Part shown: piece after piece, positions 42,352-51,715 of the stretch
Layout of the letters: the number at the start of each line of letters is the position of its first letter
Numbering within the stretch: the first letter of the stretch is position 1
NCBI RefSeq assembly: GCF_014651835.1
Contig: NZ_BMXQ01000001.1
Location: forward strand, 1,874,801 to 1,938,800
Source: Pigmentiphaga litoralis
GTDB lineage: Bacteria; Pseudomonadota; Gammaproteobacteria; Burkholderiales; Burkholderiaceae_B
Reading direction: 5' to 3'
Length of the DNA stretch: 64,000 nt
The notes under the pieces: model-generated
What the model was told of the DNA's origin: nothing
The model's database searches: none
The model's input: only the letters and a program-made list of their open reading frames with translations
Made by a program: the position numbers and the translations under genes

Positions 42352-42365
42352 CTCTTGCGGCTGCG

Positions 42366-45300
42366 TCAGCCGTAGCCGCCTCCCCCCGGCGTTTCAATCT
42401 CGAACGCGTCCCCCGCTGTAAGCTCGGCCTTGTCGGCGTGCTTGAGCATCTCGACCCTGCCATCGGCTCGCAGCACCCGCGCAACCCCCGGCGCACCCGG
42501 CCCGCCGCCCGCGCCACCCGGCGCAGGATGGATCCAGCCATTGGCCAGCAGGGACACCGTCATGGGCTCAAGAAAGCGCAGCGTACGGATCCCGCCATTG
42601 CCGCCCGTCCACGTGCCCGGGCCGCCCGACTCCGTACGGATCTCAAAGCGTTCGAGCCGGACCGGAAAGCGCAGTTCCAGCACCTCGGGGTCGGTCAGGC
42701 GCGAATTGGTCATGTTGGTCTGCACGACCGACGTGCCGTTGAAGCCGCCGGTCAGCGCGCCGTCGGCATCGAACCTGCCGCCGGCTCCCGAGCCGCCCGA
42801 CACCGTTTCGTAGTACTGGTGCTGCGCATTCCCGAACGTGACGTTGCTCATCGTGGGCTGGCTGCCCGCCATGACGCCCAGCGCGCCGTACAGCGCGTTG
42901 GTCACGCAGGTCGACGTCTCGACATTGCCTGCCACCACCGCGGCGGGGTACGTGGGGTTCAGCATCGATCCTTCGGGCACGATCAGCGTCAGCGGCTTGA
43001 GACCGCCTTCGTTCATCGGGATATCGTCATCGACCAGCGTGCGGAACACATACAGCACGGCCGCCGTCGTTACGGCACGGGGCGCATTGAAGTTGTTGGG
43101 CAACTGCGCCGAGCTGCCGCTGAAGTCGAGCGTCGCGCTGCGCGTGGCGCGGTCCACGGTCAGCCGCACGTCGATCCGCGCGCCGTTGTCGAGGGGCACC
43201 GTAAAGTGGCCGTCGGTCAGGCGTTCGATCGCGCGGCGCACCGATTCTTCGGCGTTGTCCTGCACATGTTTCATGTACGCGTGGACCACGTCGAGGCCGA
43301 AGGTCGCGACCATGTTCAGCAGCTCTTCGCGGCCCTTCTCGTTCGCGGCGACCTGGGCATGCAGGTCAGCCACATTCTGGTCGATGTTGCGCGCCGGATA
43401 TCTCGCGCCCGCCAGCACCTCGCGCAGTTCCGTCTCGCGCAGGCGGCCCTGTTCGACCAGCTGGAAATTGGTGATGAGCACACCTTCTTCATCGATGGTG
43501 CGCGAATCGGGCGGCATCGATCCGGGCGTCGTGCCGCCGATATCGGCATGGTGACCGCGGCAGCCGACATAGAACAGGATCTCGGTTCCGGCAGCGTCGA
43601 ACACCGGCGTCACCACGGTTACGTCGGGCAGGTGCGTGCCCCCGGCATAGGGATTGTTCAGCACGTAGACGTCGCCCGGACGCAGCCGGCCTGCGTTGGC
43701 CTGCATGACCTCGCGGATGCTGGCGCCCATCGATCCCAGATGCACGGGAATGTGCGGCGCGTTGGCGACCAGGCCACCTTGCGGATCAAAGATCGCGCAT
43801 GAAAAATCCAGGCGTTCCTTGATGTTCACCGAGTGCGCCGTGTTCTGCAGCCGATGCCCCATCTGCTCGGCAATCGACATGAACAGATTGTTGAATATCT
43901 CAAGCATCACCGGATCGGCGTCGGTACCGATGGCCAGCGTATGCGGGCGCGGCACGGCGCGGTCGAGCACGATGTCACCCCGCGCCGTGGCCGTTGCCTG
44001 CCAGCCGGTATCCACCACCGTGGTCGCATTGGCGTCCGAGAGCACCGCCGGGCCCGCCACCACATCGCCCGGGCGCAGGTCGGCGCCGCGGTAGAGCGGC
44101 GCATCGGTCCAGCCGTCATCCGCGTGAAAGCGCACGGTGTCGGCCGGCACAAGCGGCGTGTCGGCCGCGCGCGGCGACAGCACCTGCGCAGCGGTTCCGG
44201 ACTCTTCCGGCCCGGTCGCCTCCGCCACCGCGGATTCGATCACCAGTGCCCGTCCGGGCATCAGGAAGGCAAACCGCTGGCGATAGGCTGCCTCGAATGC
44301 AGCCTGCATCGCTGCGGGGTCTTCCCATGCCACGGGCAACGCGGTGTCGGTGCCTTCGTAGCGCAGGTATAGTCTGCGGCTGGCGATGATGCCGTCATCT
44401 GGCACGGCCTGCGCAAGCAGTTCTGCCGTGGCCGCCGCCACCAGCGCGTCCAAGGTAGCGGCAGCATGGGCGCGGCCGGCCTCGTCAAAGCGCAACTCGA
44501 CCGACCGTTCACGGATCACGGTAGGTACAGCCAGTCCCATGCCGTAGGCAGACAGCACACCTGCCAGCGGATGCACCAGCACCCGGGGAATGGCCAGCGC
44601 ATCGGCGACGCGGCAGGCATGCTGCCCGCCCGCGCCGCCAAAGGTCACCAGCGTGTAGCGCGTCACGTCATAGCCGCGCTGCACTGAAATCTTCTTGATG
44701 GCGTTCGCCATGTTGGCGACGGCAATGTCCAGATAGCCCTGCGCCAGCTGTTCGGGTGTCGTCGCCTGACCGATTGCGTCTGCAACTTGTCTGGCAAGGT
44801 CGGCAAAGCGCGTGCGCACGATGTCGGCATCCAGTGGCTCGTTGCCTTTGGGTCCGAACACGCTGGGAAAGCTGGCGGGCTGGATGCGGCCCAGCATGAC
44901 GTTGGCATCGGTGACCGTGAGCGGGCCGCCGCGCCGATAACTGGCCGGACCCGGATTCGCGCCCGCGGACTCCGGCCCCACCCGCAGGCGCGCGCCGTCG
45001 AACTGCAGAATGGACCCGCCGCCTGCGGCGACGGTATGGATGCTCATCATGGGCGCGCGCAGCCGCACACCAGCGACCAGCGTGTCGAACACACGCTCGA
45101 ACTCGCCGGCAAAGTGCGAGACGTCGGTGGACGTGCCGCCCATGTCGAAGCCGATCACGCGGTCGAAGCCGGCGGTGCGGGCGACGCCTGCCATGCCGAC
45201 GATCCCGCCTGCGGGACCCGACAACACCGAGTCCTTGCCCTGGAAGGCCCGCGCATCGGTCAGGCCGCCATTGGACTGCATGAACTGCAAACGCACGCCG

Positions 45301-46088
45301 GGCAACGCGGACGCGACCCGATCCACATAGCTGCGCAGCACGGGCGACAAGTAGGCATCGACCACGGTGGTATCGCCACGCGCCACCAGGCGGATCAAGG
45401 GCGACACCTCATGCGACACCGACACCTGCGTAAAGCCAATGGCGCGGGCCAGTTCGGCCAGCCGCGCTTCGTGCGCCGTGTGCCGGTAGCCGTGCATCAA
45501 CACGATGGCGATCGATGTCAGTCCGGCGGCGAACGCAGCGCGCAATCCGGCTTCGGCGGCAGTCTCGTCCAGCGGTGTCAGCACCTCGCCGTCGGACGTG
45601 ACACGTTCGTCGATTTCCAGCACGCGCTCGTGCAGCAGTTCGGGCAGCACGATCTCGCGATCGAACAGCCTGGGACGGTTCTGATAGGCGATGCGCAAGG
45701 CATCGTGGAATCCGCGTGTGATCGCCAGCAGCACGCGATCGCCCTTGCGTTCGAGCAAGGCATTGGTGGCGACGGTGGTGCCCATCTTGACCACGTCGAT
45801 ACGATCCGCAGGGGTGGGCTCACCGTCCTTCACCCCCAGCAACTGGCGAATGCCTGCGACAGCGGCGTCGGGATAGCGCTCGGGATTCTCGGACAGCAGT
45901 TTGACCGTGGCCAGCGTGCCATCCGGGCGGCGTCCGACGACATCGGTAAAGGTGCCTCCGCGGTCGACCCAGAAGGCCCACTTGGCGGCGTCCCCCTTGG
46001 CGTCATCCCCCTTGGCGTCATCCCCCTTGCCGTCATCCCCCTTCGCTGCGCCATCCGCTGGCGGGCGTTCAATATCGAGCGCGCTCAT
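42366..46088 (-). CDS. Hydantoinase/5-oxoprolinase, fused A and B subunits
   Basis: A 1240-residue fusion. HyuA-type parts come first: [15 protein letters not shown] at about residue 38, [14 protein letters not shown] and [12 protein letters not shown]. The HyuB part begins near residue 720 ([19 protein letters not shown], then [17 protein letters not shown] and the C-terminal GGGGYG). These ATP-dependent enzymes open cyclic amides such as 5-oxoproline, hydantoins or related lactams. An Asp/Lys repeat (GDDAK units, residues about 15-35) precedes the fold and is encoded by a 15-bp tandem repeat. The start overlaps the winged-helix stop by 4 bp. Confidence 0.93.
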   Translation of the reverse strand: MSALDIERPPADGAAKGDDGKGDDAKGDDAKGDAAKWAFWVDRGGTFTDVVGRRPDGTLATVKLLSENPERYPDAAVAGIRQLLGVKDGEPTPADRIDVVKMGTTVATNALLERKGDRVLLAITRGFHDALRIAYQNRPRLFDREIVLPELLHERVLEIDERVTSDGEVLTPLDETAAEAGLRAAFAAGLTSIAIVLMHGYRHTAHEARLAELARAIGFTQVSVSHEVSPLIRLVARGDTTVVDAYLSPVLRSYVDRVASALPGVRLQFMQSNGGLTDARAFQGKDSVLSGPAGGIVGMAGVARTAGFDRVIGFDMGGTSTDVSHFAGEFERVFDTLVAGVRLRAPMMSIHTVAAGGGSILQFDGARLRVGPESAGANPGPASYRRGGPLTVTDANVMLGRIQPASFPSVFGPKGNEPLDADIVRTRFADLARQVADAIGQATTPEQLAQGYLDIAVANMANAIKKISVQRGYDVTRYTLVTFGGAGGQHACRVADALAIPRVLVHPLAGVLSAYGMGLAVPTVIRERSVELRFDEAGRAHAAATLDALVAAATAELLAQAVPDDGIIASRRLYLRYEGTDTALPVAWEDPAAMQAAFEAAYRQRFAFLMPGRALVIESAVAEATGPEESGTAAQVLSPRAADTPLVPADTVRFHADDGWTDAPLYRGADLRPGDVVAGPAVLSDANATTVVDTGWQATATARGDIVLDRAVPRPHTLAIGTDADPVMLEIFNNLFMSIAEQMGHRLQNTAHSVNIKERLDFSCAIFDPQGGLVANAPHIPVHLGSMGASIREVMQANAGRLRPGDVYVLNNPYAGGTHLPDVTVVTPVFDAAGTEILFYVGCRGHHADIGGTTPGSMPPDSRTIDEEGVLITNFQLVEQGRLRETELREVLAGARYPARNIDQNVADLHAQVAANEKGREELLNMVATFGLDVVHAYMKHVQDNAEESVRRAIERLTDGHFTVPLDNGARIDVRLTVDRATRSATLDFSGSSAQLPNNFNAPRAVTTAAVLYVFRTLVDDDIPMNEGGLKPLTLIVPEGSMLNPTYPAAVVAGNVETSTCVTNALYGALGVMAGSQPTMSNVTFGNAQHQYYETVSGGSGAGGRFDADGALTGGFNGTSVVQTNMTNSRLTDPEVLELRFPVRLERFEIRTESGGPGTWTGGNGGIRTLRFLEPMTVSLLANGWIHPAPGGAGGGPGAPGVARVLRADGRVEMLKHADKAELTAGDAFEIETPGGGGYG
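45990..46046. repeat. 15-bp tandem repeat inside the hydantoinase gene
   Basis: Three full units of GTCATCCCCCTTGGC-type sequence lie at 46002-46016, 46017-46031 and 46032-46046, with a 12-bp truncated unit at 45990-46001. The period of 15 keeps the reading frame, giving [10 protein letters not shown] pentapeptides on the minus strand. Copy number can change without breaking the gene. Confidence 0.85.
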
Positions 46089-46663
46089 AATGACGACGCC
46101 GCGCGGGCAGCCTGGTCATACAGGCCCGACAGGGTCCGCAATTGCGCGGCGATATCGGACAGCATGTCGCCATCCGACAGTTCGCCTGTCACGCTGGGCA
46201 TCAGGCATCGCCCGCGCACTTCGCGAAAGCGACCGATCAGCGCGCGTCCGGCTTCCGTCGTGCCGTAGTGCACTTCCTTGCCGATCTTTTCCCCATTGAC
46301 CAATTCCATCGCCAGCATCTTCCTCAGCGAATAGTTGATGACATGCGTATCTTCATAATTGAGCGTGAAGCAGATGTCCGCCAGCTTCTTGCGCCGGTCC
46401 CGATGGTGCACGTGATGCAGCACCAGGATGTCGGTCACCCCCAGATCCGCTTCGCCTGCCGCATGCATGCAGCGGGCCACCCAGCGCGTGAACGCGTTAT
46501 GCGAGACGATCAGCCCGAACTCCAGTTCGGACAGGCCAGCGTGCGAACCTTCCGCAAGATGCGCGGACGACAGGATGCGCAGGCGATCGGCGGCATCGGG
46601 CGACGCCGTCTCAGGAACCAGGGCGGGCGTGGCGCGTTTGCGCCGACTGGGGGAAGCAGTCAT
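46085..46663 (-). CDS. Winged-helix (MarR-like) regulator
   Basis: A 192-residue protein. The first 40 residues are basic and flexible. The remainder is a winged helix of MarR type: [24 protein letters not shown], then [20 protein letters not shown] as recognition helix and [13 protein letters not shown] as wing. ATG 46663 overlaps the ferredoxin-like stop by one base (TGATG) and its own stop overlaps the hydantoinase start. Being embedded in the operon, it is the likely autoregulator; the palindrome at 48858 is a candidate target. Confidence 0.8.
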   Translation of the reverse strand: MTASPSRRKRATPALVPETASPDAADRLRILSSAHLAEGSHAGLSELEFGLIVSHNAFTRWVARCMHAAGEADLGVTDILVLHHVHHRDRRKKLADICFTLNYEDTHVINYSLRKMLAMELVNGEKIGKEVHYGTTEAGRALIGRFREVRGRCLMPSVTGELSDGDMLSDIAAQLRTLSGLYDQAARAASSL

Positions 46664-47037
46664 CAGATCGGATCCAGGTCTAGCCGTTCCTTGCTCGGGG
46701 CGATTTCCGAGACAAGGTCGCGAACGCGCGCCTTGTTGGGCAACGGCGCCACATCGTACTGCGCGCCGTCCTCCAGCCGCGCCACGCAGGCATACACCAC
46801 CTCGCCATCGACATGCATCATGCATTCCTTGCAGGCATTGGCGTTGATACAGGAATAGCGAAAGGCCAGGGTCTCGTCCAGGTGTTCACGGATCCAGCGC
46901 AGGCCGTCCAGCACCGACGCCGCGGCGCCGGCCGGCAAGGTGTAATCGTCGATGCGCGTGTCGCCGTCGCCCACACCGCGCGCGATGTGAAGCACGACGG
47001 GCTGGCCGGGCTGGCGGGTCTTGGGGGTCGGGTTCAT
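46663..47037 (-). CDS. Short 2Fe-2S iron-sulfur protein (SdhB/FrdB N-terminal type)
   Basis: A 124-residue protein corresponding to only the first domain of succinate dehydrogenase/fumarate reductase iron-sulfur subunits. Its cluster motif is YSCINANACKECMMHVDG...YAC, i.e. CX5CX2CX11C, one residue longer than the usual CX4CX2C spacing. The second half with the 4Fe-4S and 3Fe-4S clusters is absent, yet the gene is intact, with tight ATGA coupling to the FAD gene. It probably passes electrons to or from the FAD subunit with a different acceptor than a classical complex. Confidence 0.8.
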   Translation of the reverse strand: MNPTPKTRQPGQPVVLHIARGVGDGDTRIDDYTLPAGAAASVLDGLRWIREHLDETLAFRYSCINANACKECMMHVDGEVVYACVARLEDGAQYDVAPLPNKARVRDLVSEIAPSKERLDLDPI

Positions 47038-48800
47038 GCGTGGGCCTCCACGGCCAGGTCGATGGAAGAAGCAGGCAGGCGCTCCACGGGCTGGACCACC
47101 AGCGTCCATTGCCCGCCCTGCCAGGCCAGGGTCTGGTTGACGGTCCACTCGTCCAGCATGCCCGGATGGTCGTCCCGCTGATGCGCACCACGGCTTTCGG
47201 TGCGCGCGGTGGCGGCAATCACCACCGCTTCGGCCACCATCAACATGTTGCGCAGGTCCAGCCCATCGACCCGCACCGGGTCTTGCGGACCGGTGTCGCC
47301 CGGCAAGGCATCCCCCAGCCGGGCGCGTAGGGCCTTGATGGCATCGGCCGCGCGATGCAGCCCCGCCTCGTTCCGGAACGGGCCGACGTCGTTCTGCATC
47401 ACGTCCTGCAAGGCAACGATCATCTCGGCGACGGGCACGGCGCCGGCGGGTGCAGAGGCCCTCAACCAGTCGACGATGGGCTCGGCCAACGCAGTCAGCG
47501 CGGCCATATCAGGCACGTCATCGGGCAAGTCATCATCCGCCACGCCATCGCCTTGCGGCGCCAGCGCCGCTGCCGACCGGCCCGCCACGGCGCCGAAGGT
47601 CAGCGCTTCGGTAATCGCATTACCCGATAATCGGTTCGCACCGTTGGCGCCTCCGACAGCTTCGCCGGCTGCAAACAGGCCGGGCACGTCGGTCGCCATG
47701 TCGGCATCCACCCGGATCCCGCCCATGTGATAGTGGGCAGTCGGGGCGACCTCGATCATGGTCTGTGTCAGGTCGATGCCATTGGCGGCCAGCCGGTCGA
47801 TGATCGGCCCGAACGCCTCGCGCAGCCTGGCTTCCGGCACATGACGGAAGCTCAGGTACGCGCCGCCCGCCGGTGTGCCGCGGCCGGCTTCGACTTCCTT
47901 CAGGATCGCGTAGGTGGCCGCATCGCGCGTGACCGTATAGCCGCCGGACTCGGCCTGGTGCCCGTAAGACTCGACGAACTCTTCGCCGCGGCCATTCAGC
48001 AGACGGCCGCCCAGCTTGTAGCGGAACGGGTCCCACATGATCGGATCGAAGCCGACCAGGCGTGGCGCCAGGTGGCCGATCGGGAAGAACTGCACGAACT
48101 CCATGTCGATCAGCCTTGCGCCAGCGCGCAGGGCGAGCGCATAGCCATCGCCGCCCATGTTGACCGATGCACTGTTGCGGCGGTACAGGCGCGTCAGCCC
48201 ACCGGTGGCGATGATGGTGGCGGCCGCGCGGATCAGCACCGGCTGACCGCTGGCCAGATGCAGCGCGACGGCGCCGACCACTCTGCCCGCGTGCAGCAGC
48301 AGGTCGACAATGAGCAGGTCGCCAATCCGGCGGATGCGTTTGTCCTTGGCCACCTGCGTGCGCAGCGTCGTCGCCACCGCAGGCCCGGTATCCAGAAAGT
48401 CCACATACACGCAGCGCGGGCGGTCATGGCCGGGCGCATGGGCTTGGGTCAAGTGTCCGTCGGCGCGGGCCCAGCCCACGCCCCACTCGTCCATCTTGCG
48501 GATCGCCGCCACGCCTTCCTCGCACAACAGGCGGGCGAGCGGCTCGCTACAGAGGCCGCGGCCCGCGGCCAGCGTATCGGCGTAATGGAAGCGCCAGTCG
48601 TCGGGTTCCTGTTCGCCCAGGGCAACCGCCACCGTCATCTGCGCCATGATGGTCGCGCCACCCCGGCCGATCAGGCTGCGGTCGGTCATCATCACCTGCT
48701 TGCCGGCCTCGGCAGCCGCGATCGCGGCGCTCATGCCGGCGCCGCCGGCGCCGACGATCAGGACATCCGTCTCGAGGACGGTCAACGGCGGTCGTTCCAT
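47034..48800 (-). CDS. FAD-binding protein of the succinate dehydrogenase/fumarate reductase flavoprotein family
   Basis: A 588-residue flavoprotein. The FAD Rossmann motif is VLIVGAGGAGMSAAIAAAEAG, with later GGLTRLYRRNSAS and GGANGANRLSGNAITEALTFG, the signatures of the SdhA/FrdA/aspartate-oxidase group. ATG 48800 has GGAG nine bases ahead; a TTG two codons upstream is the alternative. It is the first gene of a leftward operon with the short 2Fe-2S protein, a winged-helix regulator and hydantoinase. An oxidation or reduction of a carboxylate or adenylyl-type substrate feeding the hydantoinase is the simplest reading, and is inference. Confidence 0.88.
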   Translation of the reverse strand: MERPPLTVLETDVLIVGAGGAGMSAAIAAAEAGKQVMMTDRSLIGRGGATIMAQMTVAVALGEQEPDDWRFHYADTLAAGRGLCSEPLARLLCEEGVAAIRKMDEWGVGWARADGHLTQAHAPGHDRPRCVYVDFLDTGPAVATTLRTQVAKDKRIRRIGDLLIVDLLLHAGRVVGAVALHLASGQPVLIRAAATIIATGGLTRLYRRNSASVNMGGDGYALALRAGARLIDMEFVQFFPIGHLAPRLVGFDPIMWDPFRYKLGGRLLNGRGEEFVESYGHQAESGGYTVTRDAATYAILKEVEAGRGTPAGGAYLSFRHVPEARLREAFGPIIDRLAANGIDLTQTMIEVAPTAHYHMGGIRVDADMATDVPGLFAAGEAVGGANGANRLSGNAITEALTFGAVAGRSAAALAPQGDGVADDDLPDDVPDMAALTALAEPIVDWLRASAPAGAVPVAEMIVALQDVMQNDVGPFRNEAGLHRAADAIKALRARLGDALPGDTGPQDPVRVDGLDLRNMLMVAEAVVIAATARTESRGAHQRDDHPGMLDEWTVNQTLAWQGGQWTLVVQPVERLPASSIDLAVEAHA

Positions 48801-48857
48801 CGACAACTCCAGCTTGATTGCGTGCGGTAAGTGACTTGAAGTACGAACTTGAGAGCC

Positions 48858-48873
48858 GAAACGTTAACGTTTC
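48858..48873. promoter_or_regulatory. Perfect 16-bp palindrome, probable operator
   Basis: GAAACGTTAACGTTTC is a perfect palindrome 58 bp upstream of the flavoprotein start, in an otherwise AT-rich promoter stretch. A related half-site, TGTAAACGTATT, follows at about 48884-48895. On the minus strand TTTACA may serve as -35 with the palindrome covering the -10 area, suiting repression. The operon's own winged-helix protein is a candidate binder. Confidence 0.65.
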
Positions 48874-49021
48874 ATCGATAAAATGTAAACGTATTCCTGC
48901 TTATAAGGTCGCGCCGCCATGACTGGATGATGCAGCGGCCTATGCAACGAACCGATTCAGCATCTGCAAAGCCTTCGTTGCCGGACCCCTGGCCGAGGTC
49001 CCGCCATGCACCGCATGCCGT

Positions 49022-49200
49022 CATCTCAAACGGCCGCGGAGCGGCATGGGATCTGGCGATTGGCTGATCGTCGGGCTCGACGGCGACTTCGACGGCGACA
49101 TCCTGATCGATGGCCAGCCTGTCGACGGCCCGGGCCTGGAACGCGGCATGGTCTTCCAGGACCACCGGCTGTTCCCCTGGCTCAGGGTGACCCTGGTCGC
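49022..49200 (+). pseudogene. Decayed fragment of a nitrate/sulfonate-type ABC transporter ATPase
   Basis: The plus-strand translation contains IVGLDGDFDGDILIDGQPV and GPGLERGMVFQDHRLFPWLRV, which align with the stretch from the end of Walker A through the Q-loop in SsuB/NrtD/TauB ATPases. The Walker A site is damaged: RSGMGSGDWLIVGL stands where SGCGKSTLL..IAGL is expected. Homology stops at about 49200, so signature, Walker B and the rest are missing. No intact start or companion transporter genes are present. It is a gene remnant between two leftward genes. Confidence 0.72.
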
Positions 49201-49230
49201 CGCCCGGCGCCACGGCCTGTCTTGCCGTGA

Positions 49231-50241
49231 TTACCCGATCTGGTTGCGCCCCGAGCTCTTGGCGCGATACAAACCCGCATCGGCCCGGTTCAGGGCCGGC
49301 TCCAGATTGGGTTCGGGCGCCATCCACTCGGCCACGCCCACCGACACCGTCGGCGCAACCGGCAAGACCGGCTTACAGGCGCCGCCTGTTGCCGGCAGGT
49401 CGGCCGGTTCGAGCTGCGTCGCAAGATCGGTCGTGCCTGCCGAGATCGCCTGCTGAAGCTGCACCGCGATGTGGACGGCATCGGCCGCGGTCTTGCCCGG
49501 CAGCAAGACGACGAACTCTTCGCCGCCGTAGCGGGCCACCAGTCCGTTGCTTTCCACCGCCGCCTGCAGTGCCCGCGCGATCGCACACAGCACCGCATCG
49601 CCATAGGCATGCCCGTGCTCATCGTTGATGGCCTTGAAGTGGTCCACGTCGATCATCAGCACGGCCAGTGGAGACCCCTCTTCGATCGCGCGCTGCCGCA
49701 GCACCCGCGCCGCGTCCATCAGGCAGCGGCGGTTGGCAATACCCAACAAGGGGTCCAGCGTGGCCAGGCGTTCCAGTTCAACGTTCGCGTCGCGTAGCGC
49801 CTGCGTGCGGCGGTGCACCAGCGCTTCCAGGTTTTCACGCGCCCGCACGCGGCCCGTCACGTCGCTGAACGTGAACACATAACCACCACTGGGGAGTTGA
49901 TTGCCTGCCACTTCGATGTAGCGGCCGTCGGGCTGCTTGCGGTCGAGCTTGAAATTGCGGCCTTCGCGCATGGCGTCTTCGCGAACCGCGACGTGATCGC
50001 GCGGATCGCCATCGCCATATTCGCCGATGGACGCCAGATACACCTGCAGATCATGGAAGGCCGCGCCGGGCTGGATGAGGGCGGAGGGCACGTCGAACAG
50101 ATCGCGGTAGCGATCGTTGACGAACACCACTTCATGGTTGCGATTGACCACCAACAGGGCCTGATCGATCCCTGACAGCGCCTCGAGCACCAGGACGGTG
50201 TCGGCATTGACGGACGAAGATACCAGTGTTTCGGTAGGCAT
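49231..50241 (-). CDS. PAS-GGDEF diguanylate cyclase
   Basis: A 336-residue soluble protein. A PAS-type domain spans residues about 15-135 (IDQALLVVNRNHEVVFVNDRYRDLF, then YIEVAGNQLPSGGYVFTFSDVT; given in parts, each under twenty residues in the core). A short coiled coil leads into a GGDEF domain with ARYGGEEF, so it should make c-di-GMP. The RxxD inhibitory site is absent at the usual position. It has no membrane segment, so it senses a cytoplasmic signal. It stands alone, with an ABC ATPase remnant downstream. Confidence 0.9.
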   Translation of the reverse strand: MPTETLVSSSVNADTVLVLEALSGIDQALLVVNRNHEVVFVNDRYRDLFDVPSALIQPGAAFHDLQVYLASIGEYGDGDPRDHVAVREDAMREGRNFKLDRKQPDGRYIEVAGNQLPSGGYVFTFSDVTGRVRARENLEALVHRRTQALRDANVELERLATLDPLLGIANRRCLMDAARVLRQRAIEEGSPLAVLMIDVDHFKAINDEHGHAYGDAVLCAIARALQAAVESNGLVARYGGEEFVVLLPGKTAADAVHIAVQLQQAISAGTTDLATQLEPADLPATGGACKPVLPVAPTVSVGVAEWMAPEPNLEPALNRADAGLYRAKSSGRNQIG

Positions 50242-50462
50242 CGGGTGGCGCCGCTGAAACGCCCGTCGGCGGCGCCGGGCGAGGTGGGAGAGCTGTCCGG
50301 CCGATCATATGCCACCCCGGCGTGGAGCGCGACCCCAAGTGTCGTGGTTGTACGACGGCGATGCCATCGGCCGTCGCGCTGCCGGGTACAGGGCTTGCTC
50401 AAGCGTAGGCGGCAGACAGGAACGGCGCGTCGCGCCGTCGCGGACCTGCAGGAGCGATAAAA

Positions 50463-50669
50463 ATGAGCACACTCAAAAAAGGCGACGAGGTGGAATGGAA
50501 AACGTCGCAGGGCAAGACGACGGGCACCATCACGAAAAAAGTGACCGGTGAAGCCAAGGCAGGCGGCCACACTGCCAAAGCCAGCGCCAGCGAACCGCAG
50601 TACGAAGTCAAGAGTGACAAGACAGGCAAGACGGCCATCCACAAACCCGACGCACTCAAGAAAAAGTAA
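50463..50669 (+). CDS. DUF2945 (HVA1/TUDOR-like) small protein
   Basis: A 68-residue basic protein matching the DUF2945 hypervirulence-associated TUDOR domain: KKGDEVEWKTSQGKTTGTI, then VTGEAK.GGHTAKASASEPQYEV and HKPDALKKK. CAGGAG precedes ATG 50463. The fold resembles a small SH3/Tudor barrel. Its function in bacteria is not established. It has its own 221-bp upstream gap and is followed by an MBL-fold gene 63 bp downstream. Confidence 0.85.
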   Translation: MSTLKKGDEVEWKTSQGKTTGTITKKVTGEAKAGGHTAKASASEPQYEVKSDKTGKTAIHKPDALKKK

Positions 50670-50732
50670 GCGCGGTCCGGTGGGCACAGGCCTTGCGAAT
50701 TCGGGTGCTCTCGTGTCTTCAGGAGTGCTCCG

Positions 50733-51614
50733 ATGCGGCTGCACCATCTCAATTGCATCTCGACCTGCCCGGTGGGCGGCCATCTCATGGATGGGCGCAG
50801 CCGTTGCCTGGTGTGCCGTGGTCACCTGGCCTGCCACTGCATTCTGGTCGAGCCACCCGATGGCGGGCTGATCCTGATCGATACCGGCCTGGGCCTGCGG
50901 GACGTGCATGATCCCAAGAGCCGGCTCAGCGCCTACTTCCTGGGCCTGCTCAGGCCGGAATTCCGTGAGGAGATGACCGCGCGCCGACAGATCGAGCGGC
51001 TGGGCTTTCGCGCCGACGACGTCCGGCACATTGTCCTGACCCACCTGGATTTCGATCATGCCGGGGGACTGGACGATTTTCCAAGCGCGGTAGTCCATCT
51101 GATGCGCAGGGAAAAGGAAGCGGCGGAAGCGCAGTCCACGTGGATGGACCGCCAGCGGTTCCGGCCCCAGCAATGGTCATCCCGCCCCCGATGGCGCGTG
51201 TATGACCCGATGGAAGGCGAAGCCTGGTTCGGCTTTGCGCGCGCCCGGCCGCTCGATGGCCTGCCGCCCGAGATTGCGCTGATCCCGCTGATCGGCCACA
51301 CGCTGGGGCATGCCGGCGTGGCGGTCCAACGCGATGGCAAATGGCTGCTGCAGGCTGGGGACGCGTACTTCTATCACGAAGAAATGCGCCTGGAAAATCC
51401 GCACTGCACGCCTGGGCTGCGCTTCTATCAGTGGATGCTGGAGAAGGACCGCACCGCACGCTTTGACAACCAGCGCCGGCTTCGGGAGCTGCTGGCGCAT
51501 CATGCCGCCGACGTGGACGTGTGCTGCGGCCATGACCTGCACGAGTTCGAACGCTTGTCAGGCCGCAGCGCGGCCGTGCCGGCCTCTGCCTTGCGCCATC
51601 CGCGCGCGGTCTGA
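50733..51614 (+). CDS. MBL-fold metallo-hydrolase, lactonase-like
   Basis: A 293-residue metallo-beta-lactamase-fold hydrolase. The zinc motif is LTHLDFDHAGG, with further ligands in HTLGHAGV, QAGDAY and CGHD, the pattern of AiiA/AttM-type N-acyl-homoserine lactonases and relatives. AGGAG precedes ATG 50733. The N-terminal region has six Cys/His residues (CISTCPVGGH, CLVCRGHLACHC), more than needed for the active site, which could bind an extra metal. Substrate unknown; quorum-signal lactones are one possibility only. Confidence 0.87.
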   Translation: MRLHHLNCISTCPVGGHLMDGRSRCLVCRGHLACHCILVEPPDGGLILIDTGLGLRDVHDPKSRLSAYFLGLLRPEFREEMTARRQIERLGFRADDVRHIVLTHLDFDHAGGLDDFPSAVVHLMRREKEAAEAQSTWMDRQRFRPQQWSSRPRWRVYDPMEGEAWFGFARARPLDGLPPEIALIPLIGHTLGHAGVAVQRDGKWLLQAGDAYFYHEEMRLENPHCTPGLRFYQWMLEKDRTARFDNQRRLRELLAHHAADVDVCCGHDLHEFERLSGRSAAVPASALRHPRAV

Positions 51615-51715
51615 GCGTCGCCCTGTCGAGCAGGCCGCGCGCGGATCAGCAGGCCAGCAAGGGCCGCTGCTGATGGATCCACTGATGGACCGCTGATGGA
51701 CCGCTCCTGAACCGC

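Noticed and set aside
42358-42372. Short hairpin CGGCTG-CGT-CAGCCG between the GGDEF-EAL and hydantoinase genes
   Set aside because: Six-base stem, three-base loop and no T run; it overlaps the hydantoinase stop region and is too weak to call a terminator.
42438-46268. Two long plus-strand frames opposite the hydantoinase gene
   Set aside because: The minus-strand hydantoinase reading is unambiguous and covers the whole interval.
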